Shown: positions 29,827-40,260, counted from the stretch's first letter. The stretch: DNA of 64,000 nucleotides from Yersinia vastinensis (GCF_902726565.1 NZ_CACVAF010000003.1:372001-436000); one strand, 5' to 3'. The notes: generated from the sequence alone by a model not told the origin. Numbers and translations: made by a program.

Positions 29827-31235
29827 TGCAAGAAGCCAGTTTACTTAAACATCTTACGCTGGCAGTGATGCGCGGTCAGATTCGCGCATCCCAAGACCCA
29901 CATCGGCCAGACTGGCATCTGGCCCCCTGTGTCGGGCTGCTAAATGATCCCAATGGGTTTATTTATCATGCTGGCTTTTATCATCTGTTCTATCAATGGA
30001 ACCCACTGGATTGCCGCCACGGCAGTAAATATTGGGGCCACTGGCGCAGCACTGATCTGGTGAATTGGGAACATCAACCCGTGGCTTTAGTGCCTAGTGA
30101 AACCTACGAAAGTCACGGTTGTTACTCTGGTTCTGCCGTCATTGCTGATGGCCTCATCACCCTGATTTACACTGGCAATGTGAAATATCCCGATGGCTCT
30201 CGTACCGCATTCCAATGTCTGGCACAGGAAAATGAGCGGGGAGAATTCGACAAACTGGGGCCTGTGCTCCCACTACCGGCGGGTTATACCGGCCATGTCC
30301 GCGACCCCAAAGTCTGGCAGCACGACGGCCTGTGGTACATGGTGCTAGGGGCGCAAGATAAGCAACTGCAAGGCAAAGTTTTACTACTACGTTCAGATGA
30401 TTTGCATCAATGGCATAATTTAGGCGAGATTGCTGGCTCTGGCCTCGGTGGTCTTGGGCCTTTTGGTTATATGTGGGAGTGCCCGGACTTATTTAGGTTA
30501 GCTGAGCAGGATGTTTTGCTCTTCTGCCCACAAGGCATTCCGGCTGAAGCTGAACATTATCGTAATACTTTCCAAGCGGGCTATCTGCTCGGCAAATTGG
30601 ATTATTCTCATGCAACGTTCAATCATCAAGATTTTCATGAACTGGATGCTGGTTTTGAATTCTATGCACCACAAACCACACTAGCCGCAGATGGTCGTCG
30701 TCTGCTATTCGGCTGGATGGGTATTCCAGATGAAGATGAGCTATATCAGCCAACCGTGGCCTATGGCTGGATCCACACCATGACCTGCCCGCGCGAGTTA
30801 AGTTTGCAAGGAGGCAAACTGACTCAGCAACCCGCTCGCGAATTAACCGCGCTGCGCCGCGAATATCGCCAGTGGCAAGGTCGCGCTCAAGATGCACCAC
30901 ATTTTTCCATCAGTAGCGCTGAAATGGTTATCGACGTGAACGCGCCCTTTGCTCTTGAATTAGGCAAAACGCTCATGCTGGAATGGGATGGCTCTCGCAT
31001 AACGTTAAGCCGCAATAACCTGCGCACCGGGTTACGGGAGTTCCGCTACTGGCGTGGACAGTTGCAGCAATTACAATTACTTTGCGATCGTTGCAGCATA
31101 GAAATCTTTATTAATCAGGGGGAAGCCGTAATGACATCAAGTTACTTCCCACCAGAGCCGCCGCAGGCAATATTGACCGGAAGTGCCGAACTGTGCCTGC
31201 AACACTGGTTGTTGTCTTCGCCCATGTTAGAATGA
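29826..31235 (+). CDS. scrB: sucrose-6-phosphate hydrolase ScrB
   Basis: GH32 beta-fructosidase of 469 residues that hydrolyses sucrose 6-phosphate to glucose 6-phosphate and fructose. The catalytic triad motifs are all present: LLNDPNGF (nucleophile Asp, ~residue 40), HVRDPKVW (transition-state Asp) and WECPDLF (acid/base Glu). A C-terminal beta-sandwich follows. It overlaps scrA by one base, which implies coupling. Confidence 0.95.
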   Translation: MQEASLLKHLTLAVMRGQIRASQDPHRPDWHLAPCVGLLNDPNGFIYHAGFYHLFYQWNPLDCRHGSKYWGHWRSTDLVNWEHQPVALVPSETYESHGCYSGSAVIADGLITLIYTGNVKYPDGSRTAFQCLAQENERGEFDKLGPVLPLPAGYTGHVRDPKVWQHDGLWYMVLGAQDKQLQGKVLLLRSDDLHQWHNLGEIAGSGLGGLGPFGYMWECPDLFRLAEQDVLLFCPQGIPAEAEHYRNTFQAGYLLGKLDYSHATFNHQDFHELDAGFEFYAPQTTLAADGRRLLFGWMGIPDEDELYQPTVAYGWIHTMTCPRELSLQGGKLTQQPARELTALRREYRQWQGRAQDAPHFSISSAEMVIDVNAPFALELGKTLMLEWDGSRITLSRNNLRTGLREFRYWRGQLQQLQLLCDRCSIEIFINQGEAVMTSSYFPPEPPQAILTGSAELCLQHWLLSSPMLE

Positions 31236-31281
31236 GCTATCTTTCAAGGCGACAGATTCACTCAGTGAAAAACAATAACCG

Positions 31282-32316
31282 GTGAAAAACAACAAACGTA
31301 TTACCATCAACGATATTGCCAAGATGGCGGGTGTGTCGAAGTCGACCACCAGCCTGGTGCTCAATGGACGCAGCAAGGAATATCGTGTTTCAGATGAAAC
31401 GCGGGATCGTATTATTGCCTTGGCAAGCGAACACAATTATCAACCCAGTTTCCACGCCCGTTCACTACGCTCAAGCCGCAGCCATACTATCGGGCTTGTG
31501 GTGCCGGAGATGACCAACCACGGTTTTGCCCTGATTTCTCGTGAGTTGGAAATGCTATGTCGTGAAGCAGGGTTACAGCTACTTATCGCCTGTACGGATG
31601 AAAATCCCGGACAGGAAATGATGGCCGTTAACAGTCTGGTGCAGCGTCAAGTCGATGGTCTGATTGTGGCCTCCAGCCAGCTCAATGACGGTGAATACCA
31701 AAAAATTAATGCTCGCTTGCCGGTCGTGCAAATGGACCGACTTATTGGTGATTCGGATTTGCCACTGGTGATCACTGATTCCGTGGCCTCTACCACTGCA
31801 TTAGTTGAAAACGTAGCCCGCCAACATCCTGATGAATTTTACTTTCTCGGTGGTCAGCCTCGCATCTCCCCGACTCGTGATCGTTTAGCCGGTTTCCAGC
31901 AAGGCTTACAACAAGCGGGAGTTAAATGCCGCCCGGAATGGCTCTTGAATGGCCATTACCTGCCCAGTTCCGGCTATGAAATGATTGCCCAGCTTTGTGC
32001 GCAATTAGGCCGCCCACCCAAAGCGGTATTTACGGCGGCCTGCGGTTTATTGGAAGGTGTCCTGCGCTATCTTAACCAGCATCAATTAATGGACAGCGAT
32101 ATACATCTTTGCAGCTTTGATGATCACTATCTTTTTGATTGTTTGCCATTGAAAATTGACACTATCGCGCAGGATTGCCAAGGGCTGGCGCGGCATAGCT
32201 TTGAGATGATCACCGCCTTGATCGCCGAAACACCACTGGCACAAAATCGGCTGATTCTACCGGGGCAGATCCATTGGCGTCATCCGGGATCAAAGGCGCT
32301 AAATGAGTCACATTGA
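31282..32316 (+). CDS. scrR: LacI-family sucrose repressor ScrR
   Basis: A 344-residue repressor. The LacI helix-turn-helix and hinge occupy residues ~5-60 ([21 protein letters not shown]), followed by a periplasmic-binding-like effector domain. In related systems fructose or fructose 1-phosphate induces. The start codon is GTG at 31282 with no clear ribosome binding site, consistent with low repressor level (inference). Its end overlaps dhaR by 14 bases. Confidence 0.92.
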   Translation: MKNNKRITINDIAKMAGVSKSTTSLVLNGRSKEYRVSDETRDRIIALASEHNYQPSFHARSLRSSRSHTIGLVVPEMTNHGFALISRELEMLCREAGLQLLIACTDENPGQEMMAVNSLVQRQVDGLIVASSQLNDGEYQKINARLPVVQMDRLIGDSDLPLVITDSVASTTALVENVARQHPDEFYFLGGQPRISPTRDRLAGFQQGLQQAGVKCRPEWLLNGHYLPSSGYEMIAQLCAQLGRPPKAVFTAACGLLEGVLRYLNQHQLMDSDIHLCSFDDHYLFDCLPLKIDTIAQDCQGLARHSFEMITALIAETPLAQNRLILPGQIHWRHPGSKALNESH

Positions 32317-34222
32317 GCCGACGACGACACCGGCGCTAATCGGCTCATGGCAGCGTTGCCAAAAGCTGATGCAAGCCCAGCAATGGCGCAAGCCACACCG
32401 TGCCGTCGGGGCAACGTTCCAATCCATTTGTCAGCGAAAAAATGACTTGCTGGTGCTAGGCCAAGCGGCATTGGAAGATGCCTATGAATATATGGAATCA
32501 CGCCACTGCGTGCTTTTAATTCTCGACGAAAGTGGTTGTACCCTGTGGCAATGCGGCCATCCGCAAACCATCAGCCAATTACGAGAGTTGGGGATTGATT
32601 GTGGTAGCTATTGGACCGAAGGACTAATGGGGACCAACGCCCCCGCGCTGGCCATTTCTGAAGGCCATCCGGTACAAGTCAGTGGACAGCAACATTTCAA
32701 GCAAGCACTGCATCCTTGGCGCTTTTGCGCCACCCCCGTTTATGACAACAGTGGCCGCCAACGCGCAGTGATTGTATTGGGCAGTTTACTGAACGATAAC
32801 GCCGCCAGTGACTTGCCGCTGACGCTGGCGATTGCTCGTGAAATCGGTAATTACCTCCACGCCGACACTTTACTGGCCGAGACAAACCGTCATCTCAATG
32901 AACTTAATGCCCTGCTTGATGGGGTTGAAGATGGCGTAATGGCATGGGATCAACGTGGCTGTCTGCTGTATCTTAACCGCCGTGCAGCCGCAATTTTGCA
33001 ACTTGATGAAACCAGCAGCCTCGGTAAGCCGGTCACTGACTTGCTCACCCTCCCCGCCTTGCTGACTCAGGCTATTTTGCATCGCAATCCCCTCAGCCAT
33101 GTGGAAGTGACCTTTGAAAACCAACAGCAATTTATTCCCGCGCTGCTGACCCTTAAGCCCATTCCTGATGGCGATCGCTGCGGTTTTATTGCCTTGCTGC
33201 ATCCACAAGAATTACTGCGCCAAATGGTCCACAATCAATTAGGGCGTGCCAGTTATACCTTTGACGATATGCCCGTCGCATCACTAGAAATGCGCCGTCT
33301 GGTACGTTATGGCAAACAAGCGGCGAAAGGCCGACATCCTATTTTATTGCACGGAGAAGAAGGCGTCGGCAAACAACAGCTAGGGCAGGCCATCCACAAT
33401 GCCAGCAGCCGCGCAGATGGTCCGTATATTGTGTTGAATTGCCAAGCATTACCGCAAAATCTGATGACAAGGGAGTTTCTTGGCAGCGACGTCAGTGAAG
33501 GCGAATCCGGGCAACCCAGTAAATTTGAGCTAGCCAATGGCGGCACACTTTATCTGGAGCAGGTTGAATATTTGTCGCCAGAAATGCAGTCAGCACTGCT
33601 GCAAATCGTCAAAACCGGCATGGTGATGCGGGTGAACTCCAATCGGGTGATTCCGGTGGATGTTCGGATAATTACCGCCACCGGCGCGGACCTGCCATTG
33701 TTAGTAAAACAAGGGCGCTTTCGCCGCCAACTGTTCTATACCTTACAATCTTTTGAGCTGCATATCCCGCCCTTACGCCAACGCCAACAAGACATCCCGC
33801 TGCTGGTTCAGCATACACTGGCAAGTTTAGGACAACATTTTCACTGTCAGTATCAGCCCGATGACAGTGTTATCCGACAGTTATGTCAGTACCCTTGGCC
33901 GGGCAATGATCAAGAACTAAAAAGTGTGGTCGAGCGAGCTGCCATGGCGTGTCGTAACAATCGCATTAATCTCAATGATTTGCCGGAACATTTGTTAGGG
34001 GAAAAACTACTACTGGAACCGGATATGCCACAGCCCCAGCCGGTTCTATCACTGCAAGAATTAGAAAGACAGGCCATTATTCGTGCAGCCTTAGTGTGCC
34101 AAGGTCAGTTGAATGAAATGGCGGCCTTATTAGGAATAGGCCGCACAACATTATGGCGAAAAGTGAAACTCCACCGGCTGGATATCCATCAATTTAAAGG
34201 GGGCGAATCTCTGCCCGTGTAG
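32303..34222 (+). CDS. dhaR: dihydroxyacetone kinase operon regulator DhaR
   Basis: A 639-residue activator of the dha operon, normally regulated by DhaK/DhaL interaction. Regions: N-terminal DhaR/GAF sensor (~1-190), PAS (~200-300), AAA+ (~325-550), and a C-terminal Fis-type helix-turn-helix ([15 protein letters not shown], ~605-620). The AAA+ core is degenerate. Walker A reads [10 protein letters not shown], Walker B has LYLEQVE instead of DE, and the GAFTGA loop for sigma-54 contact is absent. So it is expected to act at a sigma-70 promoter, as E. coli DhaR does. It starts inside scrR, so it may be co-transcribed with the sucrose genes; its targets lie 1.4 kb away on the other strand. Confidence 0.92.
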   Translation: MSHIEPTTTPALIGSWQRCQKLMQAQQWRKPHRAVGATFQSICQRKNDLLVLGQAALEDAYEYMESRHCVLLILDESGCTLWQCGHPQTISQLRELGIDCGSYWTEGLMGTNAPALAISEGHPVQVSGQQHFKQALHPWRFCATPVYDNSGRQRAVIVLGSLLNDNAASDLPLTLAIAREIGNYLHADTLLAETNRHLNELNALLDGVEDGVMAWDQRGCLLYLNRRAAAILQLDETSSLGKPVTDLLTLPALLTQAILHRNPLSHVEVTFENQQQFIPALLTLKPIPDGDRCGFIALLHPQELLRQMVHNQLGRASYTFDDMPVASLEMRRLVRYGKQAAKGRHPILLHGEEGVGKQQLGQAIHNASSRADGPYIVLNCQALPQNLMTREFLGSDVSEGESGQPSKFELANGGTLYLEQVEYLSPEMQSALLQIVKTGMVMRVNSNRVIPVDVRIITATGADLPLLVKQGRFRRQLFYTLQSFELHIPPLRQRQQDIPLLVQHTLASLGQHFHCQYQPDDSVIRQLCQYPWPGNDQELKSVVERAAMACRNNRINLNDLPEHLLGEKLLLEPDMPQPQPVLSLQELERQAIIRAALVCQGQLNEMAALLGIGRTTLWRKVKLHRLDIHQFKGGESLPV

Positions 34223-34224
34223 CC

Positions 34225-35307
34225 TTAATTCACGGTCCAATCAGGAAAAATCATCGGCAAAGTGAAGGCTTTAAGCTGTTCAGCAGATAACTGACGACGC
34301 CCTGCATTCATTTCAGCGCCCGGCCCTGTACTGTTTGCTTCAAAGAAACGGGAATCTTGCGGATAAAACCAAATTTTCTCGCCTTGCTTATCTTTACCAG
34401 ACATTTTATCCCAACCGTAAATATGATCATCCATCGTCGTATTGATAAATACAGCCTGACCGATTGCCGCCGGATCAGCATAACGCCCATCGTCAAAGGT
34501 GGTTGTTGGATGCCATGGCCGCCCTAAAGCAAAACTTTTGGCCGGTACACCCGGTTCTTTTGTCAAACGACTATTTATAAATATCAAACCGTAAGGTGAC
34601 GTTTTTAATGTGCTGGGCGCGGTAATATAGCCATAGGGTGGCTCAATATCACTGCGGTCACGCGCCACAATATTACAGTTATCAAATACGGTAATACCTG
34701 AACCAAAAATAAAATCAACGTGACCACTGATTTCACAATCAGTGAAATAGCTCCGGCTACCTGTTTTGCTATAAAGCGTATCCTGATAACCCTCTAGCTT
34801 CACTTTTTTGAAACGTGCTTTATCACTATTTTCGGCTAATAATAATGCTACCGCTTGGGTATCTTTTAATTTCGTCGGATCGGTATCTGCTTTTTTCTTA
34901 TTGGCAGGGAAGTCAAAGTCATTTCGAATAGTGAGATCTTCGGCAGTAAAGTTTGGCGCATTCACCAATACGGTACTGCTGCCTGACGTTCCCCATTTTT
35001 CACCTTGTGGGTTGAGCATGCCTGCGGCAGTGTTTGCGCCAATCACTGTGCCATCACGGGTTTCCCCCTTCAGTGTGATATGACTGCGTGTGATCTCCAA
35101 CCTTTCAGTGTAAACCCCATCTTTAAGGAAAATAATAAACGGAGAATTATCTGCCGGGGCTGACTTTACCGCCGCATTAATCGAAGAAAACTCATTTCCC
35201 TGAGGAGCAGTAGACACGACAGCATTATATTGCGCACGGGCCTCACCTAATACCGCAAATGATACCAACCCCAACAATAGGGTTTTACTCATAAAATGAA
35301 TCGGCAT
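34225..35307 (-). CDS. secreted pectin methylesterase
   Basis: CE8 pectinesterase (PemA/Pme-like) of 360 residues with a signal peptide (~1-25, GEARAQY). The catalytic Asp residues lie in GYQDTLY and GHVDFIFGSG, and the conserved Arg in LGRPWH; the oxyanion Gln is in DTQAVAL. It demethylates pectin, preparing it for lyases, which are not encoded here. Length fits periplasmic/extracellular enzymes of soft-rot bacteria. It is convergent with dhaR, two bases apart. ATG at 35307 after AAGGA. The 35308-35600 upstream gap is very AT-rich, with no confident promoter. Confidence 0.93.
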   Translation of the reverse strand: MPIHFMSKTLLLGLVSFAVLGEARAQYNAVVSTAPQGNEFSSINAAVKSAPADNSPFIIFLKDGVYTERLEITRSHITLKGETRDGTVIGANTAAGMLNPQGEKWGTSGSSTVLVNAPNFTAEDLTIRNDFDFPANKKKADTDPTKLKDTQAVALLLAENSDKARFKKVKLEGYQDTLYSKTGSRSYFTDCEISGHVDFIFGSGITVFDNCNIVARDRSDIEPPYGYITAPSTLKTSPYGLIFINSRLTKEPGVPAKSFALGRPWHPTTTFDDGRYADPAAIGQAVFINTTMDDHIYGWDKMSGKDKQGEKIWFYPQDSRFFEANSTGPGAEMNAGRRQLSAEQLKAFTLPMIFPDWTVN

Positions 35308-35608
35308 TTCATGATCCTTAAAGAGGAATACCGCCAGATTAAAATAACCTTGCGTTATTATTGACTTTAGAAAGATAATTTAAATATTAGAAATGCATAA
35401 TACATAAAATGAAACGCAGTTCCATTTACATAGATCACATTATTGAGAATAACCTAAAAAGAAAGGAATAATTAATTTTTGACGAGAAATGTGCGCGAAA
35501 TAAAATAATATAAATTAATATCCATTATTAATAAAATAACAAGATAACTGGAAAAATCAGATTTTAGCACCGTAGTGTCGTGGAATAGCATAGTTAAGCG
35601 TGATGTTC

Positions 35609-35647
35609 CGGCAGACAGCCGCTCTGAGCGAGCGCGGCTGTCTGCCG
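35609..35647 (-). terminator. strong hairpin at the end of the dha operon
   Basis: A perfect 14-bp stem CGGCAGACAGCCGC / GCGGCTGTCTGCCG with an 11-base loop, ten bases past the dhaM stop. No T-run is present on either strand, so it may act as an mRNA 3' stabiliser as well as a terminator. Confidence 0.6.
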
Positions 35648-35657
35648 ATGATCTGGA

Positions 35658-37094
35658 TCACTGAAGCTTAAGCACTCCGACGGTTGTATCTAATATTGCA
35701 ATTTGCCCATTGCGACTGCCATCAAGACACCCCTCCGCCCCGACTAGCATTGGGATATCCAACTCTTTTGCCAAAATAGCACTGTGGGACATGATATTCC
35801 CCTGACTTAAACAGATGCCTTTGACTTGTTGGTGATCAAGCCCAACCATCTGCGACGGGAATAACTCTTCAGCTACGAGTAAAATCTCACCACAGACTGA
35901 AAGTGGAACCGGGGGTAGCCCTGTTAAATGACCTAAGGTACGATTCAGAATATCGCGAATATCCAATTCCCGGACACGCAAATAATCATCATCCAGTGCC
36001 TGATAATCAGCCACCATTGCCATCAGTTCATCCTGCAATGCCGACTCTGCACAAATCAACTGCTGTGTTATCCGTGCTTTTATTGCCAAGTGAAGTTCTT
36101 CGTCATCAATTAGCATGGCATGCGCATTGAAAATAGCTGCGGCCTCAACGCTAATCTGCTGTTCTGCCTGCTGTGCCAACTGCTGTAAGTCAACGGTGGT
36201 TTGGGCCAAAGCCAAATCCAGACGCTGTTGCTGATCCACCACTTGTCCGGCGTGAAGCGTTTGCGGTAAAAAAACAGGTTTGGCAGGTAACCACTGCAAC
36301 ACAGGGGCATGAATCGCACCGCGAGGAACCATCACGCCAGTAAATCCACTATCACTGGTGGTGGTAACAGACTCCCCAAAATGCTGATGAGCCAGTTGCA
36401 GGAATGCATCCAGCGCCTCACCTGCTTGCGCACCACTGGCGAGCAAACGAATGGTATCGCCCTTACGGACTTGCAAAATAGCTAACTGGTTTAAGCTGCG
36501 TGGATTAACACATTGACCATTTTTTTCCAGCAGTAAATCTGCCGTAAAGGGGGCGAGCACTTCGACCAATTTAGCTGCAGGCCGCACATGCAGCCCATTA
36601 GGGTTGCGCACCACCCAACTGACACTCTGCGCGTCAGGCGCAACTTTAGCTGCTACAGCACTAGCGGCTGTGGGTATCGTGGTATCTTCACCTAATTGAG
36701 CGGCTTTTGCTGTCAGAGCACTCATCGCTTCAGCACACACCTCGGCCAGTGATGCCCCAGATGATGCAGCCACCACAGCGGCCAGAGTCCCTTCGACCAG
36801 CGGGGCGGCGCAGAGCCGCACATTTTGTGCCATCTCTGGGTCCAATAATTCCAGTGCGGTTTCTGCACTGAGCAGCGCACTCCCTAAGTCCATCAACACC
36901 AGCACACCTGATGGAGAATAAACCGACTCAATGGCCTCCATCACTTTAATGGCATCCGTGCCGATAGGATGATCTCGGTCGTCTACACCGGCGGCTATCG
37001 CCAACTGGCAGCCCCCCTGTGTCATTTGCTGTGCCAGTTCAGCCACACCCTGAGCCAGCAGCGCGCTATGAGAAACTACAACGAGATTGACCAT
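35658..37094 (-). CDS. dhaM: PTS-dependent dihydroxyacetone kinase phosphotransferase subunit DhaM
   Basis: A multiphosphoryl protein that passes phosphate from PEP to DhaL-bound ADP. It is 478 residues: EIIA-Dha domain (1-130, His in VVSHSALLAQG), HPr domain (~160-245, GLHVRPAAKLVE), and truncated enzyme I N-terminal domain (~270-478, GNIMSHSAILAKEL). All three phospho-His positions are present. The start MVNLVVVSHS at 37094 follows AGGAGG; the longer frame to 37142 is not in the family. Last gene of the operon, 34 bases after dhaL. Confidence 0.95.
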   Translation of the reverse strand: MVNLVVVSHSALLAQGVAELAQQMTQGGCQLAIAAGVDDRDHPIGTDAIKVMEAIESVYSPSGVLVLMDLGSALLSAETALELLDPEMAQNVRLCAAPLVEGTLAAVVAASSGASLAEVCAEAMSALTAKAAQLGEDTTIPTAASAVAAKVAPDAQSVSWVVRNPNGLHVRPAAKLVEVLAPFTADLLLEKNGQCVNPRSLNQLAILQVRKGDTIRLLASGAQAGEALDAFLQLAHQHFGESVTTTSDSGFTGVMVPRGAIHAPVLQWLPAKPVFLPQTLHAGQVVDQQQRLDLALAQTTVDLQQLAQQAEQQISVEAAAIFNAHAMLIDDEELHLAIKARITQQLICAESALQDELMAMVADYQALDDDYLRVRELDIRDILNRTLGHLTGLPPVPLSVCGEILLVAEELFPSQMVGLDHQQVKGICLSQGNIMSHSAILAKELDIPMLVGAEGCLDGSRNGQIAILDTTVGVLKLQ

Positions 37095-37128
37095 CTTTCC
37101 TCCTGATAAACTTGTCGGTTGCGCCATA

Positions 37129-37761
37129 TTAGTGGCTGGCAACCTGCCATAGGGCCTGCATCATTAACATCGCAGATGTTGCCCCAGGATCCTGATGACC
37201 AATACTGCGTTCGCCAAGATAGCTGGCGCGGCCTTTACGGGCTTGCATAGTGATAGTCCCTGCCAGTGCCTGCTGGGCACGCTCGACGGTTTGCTGTAAC
37301 GCATCCACCAGCGGCACGCCTTGCTGATTGGCTTGCTCAAGTTGTGCCACGACGGCCCACCAAACATCACACATGGTTTTATCGCCCGGCTCAGCTTTGC
37401 CACGCATAACCACCCCTTCCACACCATCTTTGAACATCTGACAAACCGCAGCCAAGTCCAAACTCTGTTTGGCATTAGTGCTCTGCGCCGCACGGATAAA
37501 GAATGTGCCAAATAAGGGGCCACTGGCTCCCCCAACACTGGAAAGCAGAGTCATACCGGTATTTTTCAGGATGAAGCCAATGTCTTTATCAGCAAATGAA
37601 GGTAATTTCTCGACCACTTTATTAAAGCCGCGATTCATATTCAGGCCGTGGTCACCATCGCCGATCTCAGTATCCAACTGCGTCAGAAAATCACGTTGCT
37701 CGCTGAAAACTTCAGCGCAAAGTTGCAACCAACTGACAATTTGCTGTTTGGTAAGTCCCAT
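37129..37761 (-). CDS. dhaL: dihydroxyacetone kinase ADP-binding subunit DhaL
   Basis: A 210-residue helical-barrel subunit holding tightly bound ADP that is rephosphorylated by DhaM. The Mg-ligand motif DTEIGDGDHGLNMNRG and the SSVGGASGPLFG loop are intact, as is ERSIGHQDPGATS near the C-terminus. Start MGLTKQQ at 37761 after GGAG; an in-frame upstream start lacks support. Confidence 0.95.
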   Translation of the reverse strand: MGLTKQQIVSWLQLCAEVFSEQRDFLTQLDTEIGDGDHGLNMNRGFNKVVEKLPSFADKDIGFILKNTGMTLLSSVGGASGPLFGTFFIRAAQSTNAKQSLDLAAVCQMFKDGVEGVVMRGKAEPGDKTMCDVWWAVVAQLEQANQQGVPLVDALQQTVERAQQALAGTITMQARKGRASYLGERSIGHQDPGATSAMLMMQALWQVASH

Positions 37762-37816
37762 GGTTTTCTCCAGACACATTATTTTTTAGCGATATCGTTT
37801 TTCTAGATATACCGTT

Positions 37817-38887
37817 TTAAATATTTTTTCTCAGCGCAGGTGTATTCACCGGGGCATCCCACAATGACAGCAGTTCATCATCCACTTTCAGTATGGTGAT
37901 AGACATGCCCTGCATATCCAGAGAAGTGCAATACGAACCAATCAGGTTGCGCTCAATGGTCAAGCCAAAATCAGCGCAACAAGCGGCCAGGCGATGCCAG
38001 ACACCGTAAAGTTCAGATAGCGGTGTCGCTCCCAGATTATTCACCAGCACGATCACGCGATCACCTTTCGCCAATGGCTGTTTAGATTGCTCCGTTTCAC
38101 TCCAATCTCCCGCTTGTCTATCCCACTGACGTAACTTGCGCTTATAGCTACCGTGTTCGATTAAAGTCTGGAACATGGCATCCACCGTGTCATTCAACGA
38201 AGTGAATGGGCGGCGTTCAATGCCGGGCTCACCATGGATCCCCACCCCAAACTCCATCTCATTTTCAGCCAACGTAAATGACGGTTTACCCGCTGCTGGC
38301 ACAGTACAAGCCCCCAGCGCGATGCCAATGGAATGGCCCTGATTATTTATTTTCTGACCGAGTGCAACACATTCATCCAATGAATCGCCCCGAGCTGCTG
38401 CCGCCCCCAACAACTTTTCGATAATGACAGTATTGGCTACGCCACGCCGTCCTGCGGTATATAGGCTGTCTTTGACAGCGACATCATCATCAATCACTAA
38501 GGTGGCAACCGCCGTACCATCGGCATGCAGCAGTTCTGCGGCAGTTTCAAAGTTAAGAATGTCGCCGGTATAATTCTTAATCAGCATCAACACCCCTTGC
38601 CCGCCATCAATAGCTTGACCGCATTCATACATTTGATCAGGAGTGGGCGAGGTAAAAATCTCACCAGGGCACGCACCATCCAGCATCCCTTCACCGATAA
38701 AACCGCAATGCATTGGCTCATGACCACTGCCGCCGCCAGACATCAATGCCACTTTACCTTTCACCGGCGCATCTATTCGCGTGATGAAAAGCGGTTCCTG
38801 ATGCAATACCAACTCAGGATGGGCCTCAACCAGCCCCTGAATTTGTTCCTGTAATACACTCTCAACGCTGTTAATTAATTTTTTCAT
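37817..38887 (-). CDS. dhaK: dihydroxyacetone kinase substrate-binding subunit DhaK
   Basis: Binds dihydroxyacetone covalently through a His hemiaminal and receives phosphate from DhaL-ATP. It is 356 residues. The substrate-binding His lies in EFGVGIHGEPGIER (~residue 220), the GGGSGHEPMH loop is near residue 52, and IKNYTGDILNFE follows. GGAG precedes the ATG at 38887. The gap to gldA is 92 bases, with a GCCGGAAAA...GCACCGGCA-like weak dyad only. Confidence 0.95.
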   Translation of the reverse strand: MKKLINSVESVLQEQIQGLVEAHPELVLHQEPLFITRIDAPVKGKVALMSGGGSGHEPMHCGFIGEGMLDGACPGEIFTSPTPDQMYECGQAIDGGQGVLMLIKNYTGDILNFETAAELLHADGTAVATLVIDDDVAVKDSLYTAGRRGVANTVIIEKLLGAAAARGDSLDECVALGQKINNQGHSIGIALGACTVPAAGKPSFTLAENEMEFGVGIHGEPGIERRPFTSLNDTVDAMFQTLIEHGSYKRKLRQWDRQAGDWSETEQSKQPLAKGDRVIVLVNNLGATPLSELYGVWHRLAACCADFGLTIERNLIGSYCTSLDMQGMSITILKVDDELLSLWDAPVNTPALRKNI

Positions 38888-38979
38888 TTTATGCTCCGCG
38901 AACGGGAATGCCGGAAAATTGAGCTGCCGATGATGAGGGCACCGGCAAGCTCAGTCAGTTAGCTTGTCTATCATCGAAA

Positions 38980-40074
38980 TCAGTTAAGGAAGGCCTGTCC
39001 TAAACTGTCAGCTACGATAATTGCGGCGTAAACACTGTCTGGTGTGACGGCAAATGGCATGTTGTGAATAGTTTCACCCTCTGCACAACTGGCTTCGGCA
39101 ACGGCACGAATTTTGCGCTCGATATCCTGCGAAACGCCCATTTCCGCCAAAGTAATAGGTAAACCCAGTTGCTGGCAGAATGAGAGCACGGTTTCAATCT
39201 CTTCCATGCTGCTGTTTTGCAATACCAACTGCGTTAGGGTGCCGAAAGCCACTTTTTCGCCATGGTATAAATGATGGCACTCTTCCAGCACAGTAAAACC
39301 GTTGTGAATAGCATGAGCTGCCGCCAAGCCACTGCTTTCAAAACCAATACCACTCAGATAGGTATTGGCTTCAATAATGCGCTCAACCGCTTCAGTCACC
39401 ACTCCCGCTTCTACCGCCAGCTTGGCTTTGTAACCCTCTGCCAGCAATGTTTCGTAGCATAAACGGGCCAGTGTGACCGCCGCTAAAGTTGACGCACCAC
39501 CCGCCATGCTAATGGCTTTGGCATCAAAACAGGCTTGCGCTTCAAAATAAGTAGATAGCGCATCCCCCATGCCAGCGACCAGCAAACGTACCGGCGCTTT
39601 AGCAATAATCGTGGTATCCATCAGCACGATGTCAGGATTTTTCGGGTAAATCAGATATTCAGCAAACTCACCTTGTTCAGTGTAAATCACCGACAGTGCG
39701 CTGGTTGGTGCATCGGTGGAGGCAATCGTCGGCACGACAACCACCGGGATATGCTGATAGTGAGCAATCGCTTTTGCTGTATCGAGCGTTTTCCCACCAC
39801 CAATACCAATCACCCCATTGCAATGGTGTTTCTTCAGCTCGACGGTCAGGCGCTCTATTTCCTGACGAGAACATTCACCATTAAAACGGCTGAAATGACT
39901 GTCCAACCCACTGGCTTGCAAACTTGAGCCGACGGTATCAGCTGTCAGCTTCATCACAAAATCATCAGCAATGATAAAATAGTTATTTGCCAGTAACTTA
40001 GCAAACTCACCAATGGATTGAAGTGCATTGGCACCTTGAATATATTTAGACGGAGATTGAATGACTTTCAGCAT
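38980..40074 (-). CDS. gldA: glycerol dehydrogenase GldA/DhaD
   Basis: NAD-dependent, metal-containing glycerol dehydrogenase of 364 residues that oxidises glycerol to dihydroxyacetone for DhaKLM. It shows the NAD-binding GIGGGKTLDTAKAIA and the zinc ligands in VAGMGDALSTYFE (Asp), AAAHAIHNGF (His) and HLYHGEKVAFG (His). First gene of gldA-dhaK-dhaL-dhaM, giving a complete anaerobic glycerol route through the PTS kinase. AGGAG precedes the ATG at 40074. Confidence 0.94.
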   Translation of the reverse strand: MLKVIQSPSKYIQGANALQSIGEFAKLLANNYFIIADDFVMKLTADTVGSSLQASGLDSHFSRFNGECSRQEIERLTVELKKHHCNGVIGIGGGKTLDTAKAIAHYQHIPVVVVPTIASTDAPTSALSVIYTEQGEFAEYLIYPKNPDIVLMDTTIIAKAPVRLLVAGMGDALSTYFEAQACFDAKAISMAGGASTLAAVTLARLCYETLLAEGYKAKLAVEAGVVTEAVERIIEANTYLSGIGFESSGLAAAHAIHNGFTVLEECHHLYHGEKVAFGTLTQLVLQNSSMEEIETVLSFCQQLGLPITLAEMGVSQDIERKIRAVAEASCAEGETIHNMPFAVTPDSVYAAIIVADSLGQAFLN

Positions 40075-40132
40075 ACCTTGCTCCTATAGCGTAAGAGATA
40101 ACATCATAATGAATAATTTTTAGGGTCAATTT

Positions 40133-40236
40133 GATGAAACTGGAACCACTATAAGCGCAAAAAACAAGCTGAAAATGGGTGGCGAAAACGTTCCATAATG
40201 AAACATCAATGACGGAATGAGGTTTCATATTGGAAC
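40133..40236 (-). promoter_or_regulatory. probable DhaR activation sites upstream of gldA
   Basis: GTTCCATAATGAAAC (40190-40204) and GTTTCATATTGGAAC (40222-40236) form a 15-bp inverted repeat (13 of 15 paired). A third related half, GAAACTGGAAC, is at 40136-40146. A TTGACC -35-like hexamer lies nearer to gldA on the minus strand. DhaR is the natural candidate regulator. Confidence 0.5.
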
Positions 40237-40260
40237 AATAAGGCTAACGTTTGGGAACAG

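Noticed and set aside
33300-33700. Sigma-54 activator domain in DhaR
   Set aside because: The GAFTGA loop and the Walker B acidic pair are missing, so sigma-54 activation is not claimed.
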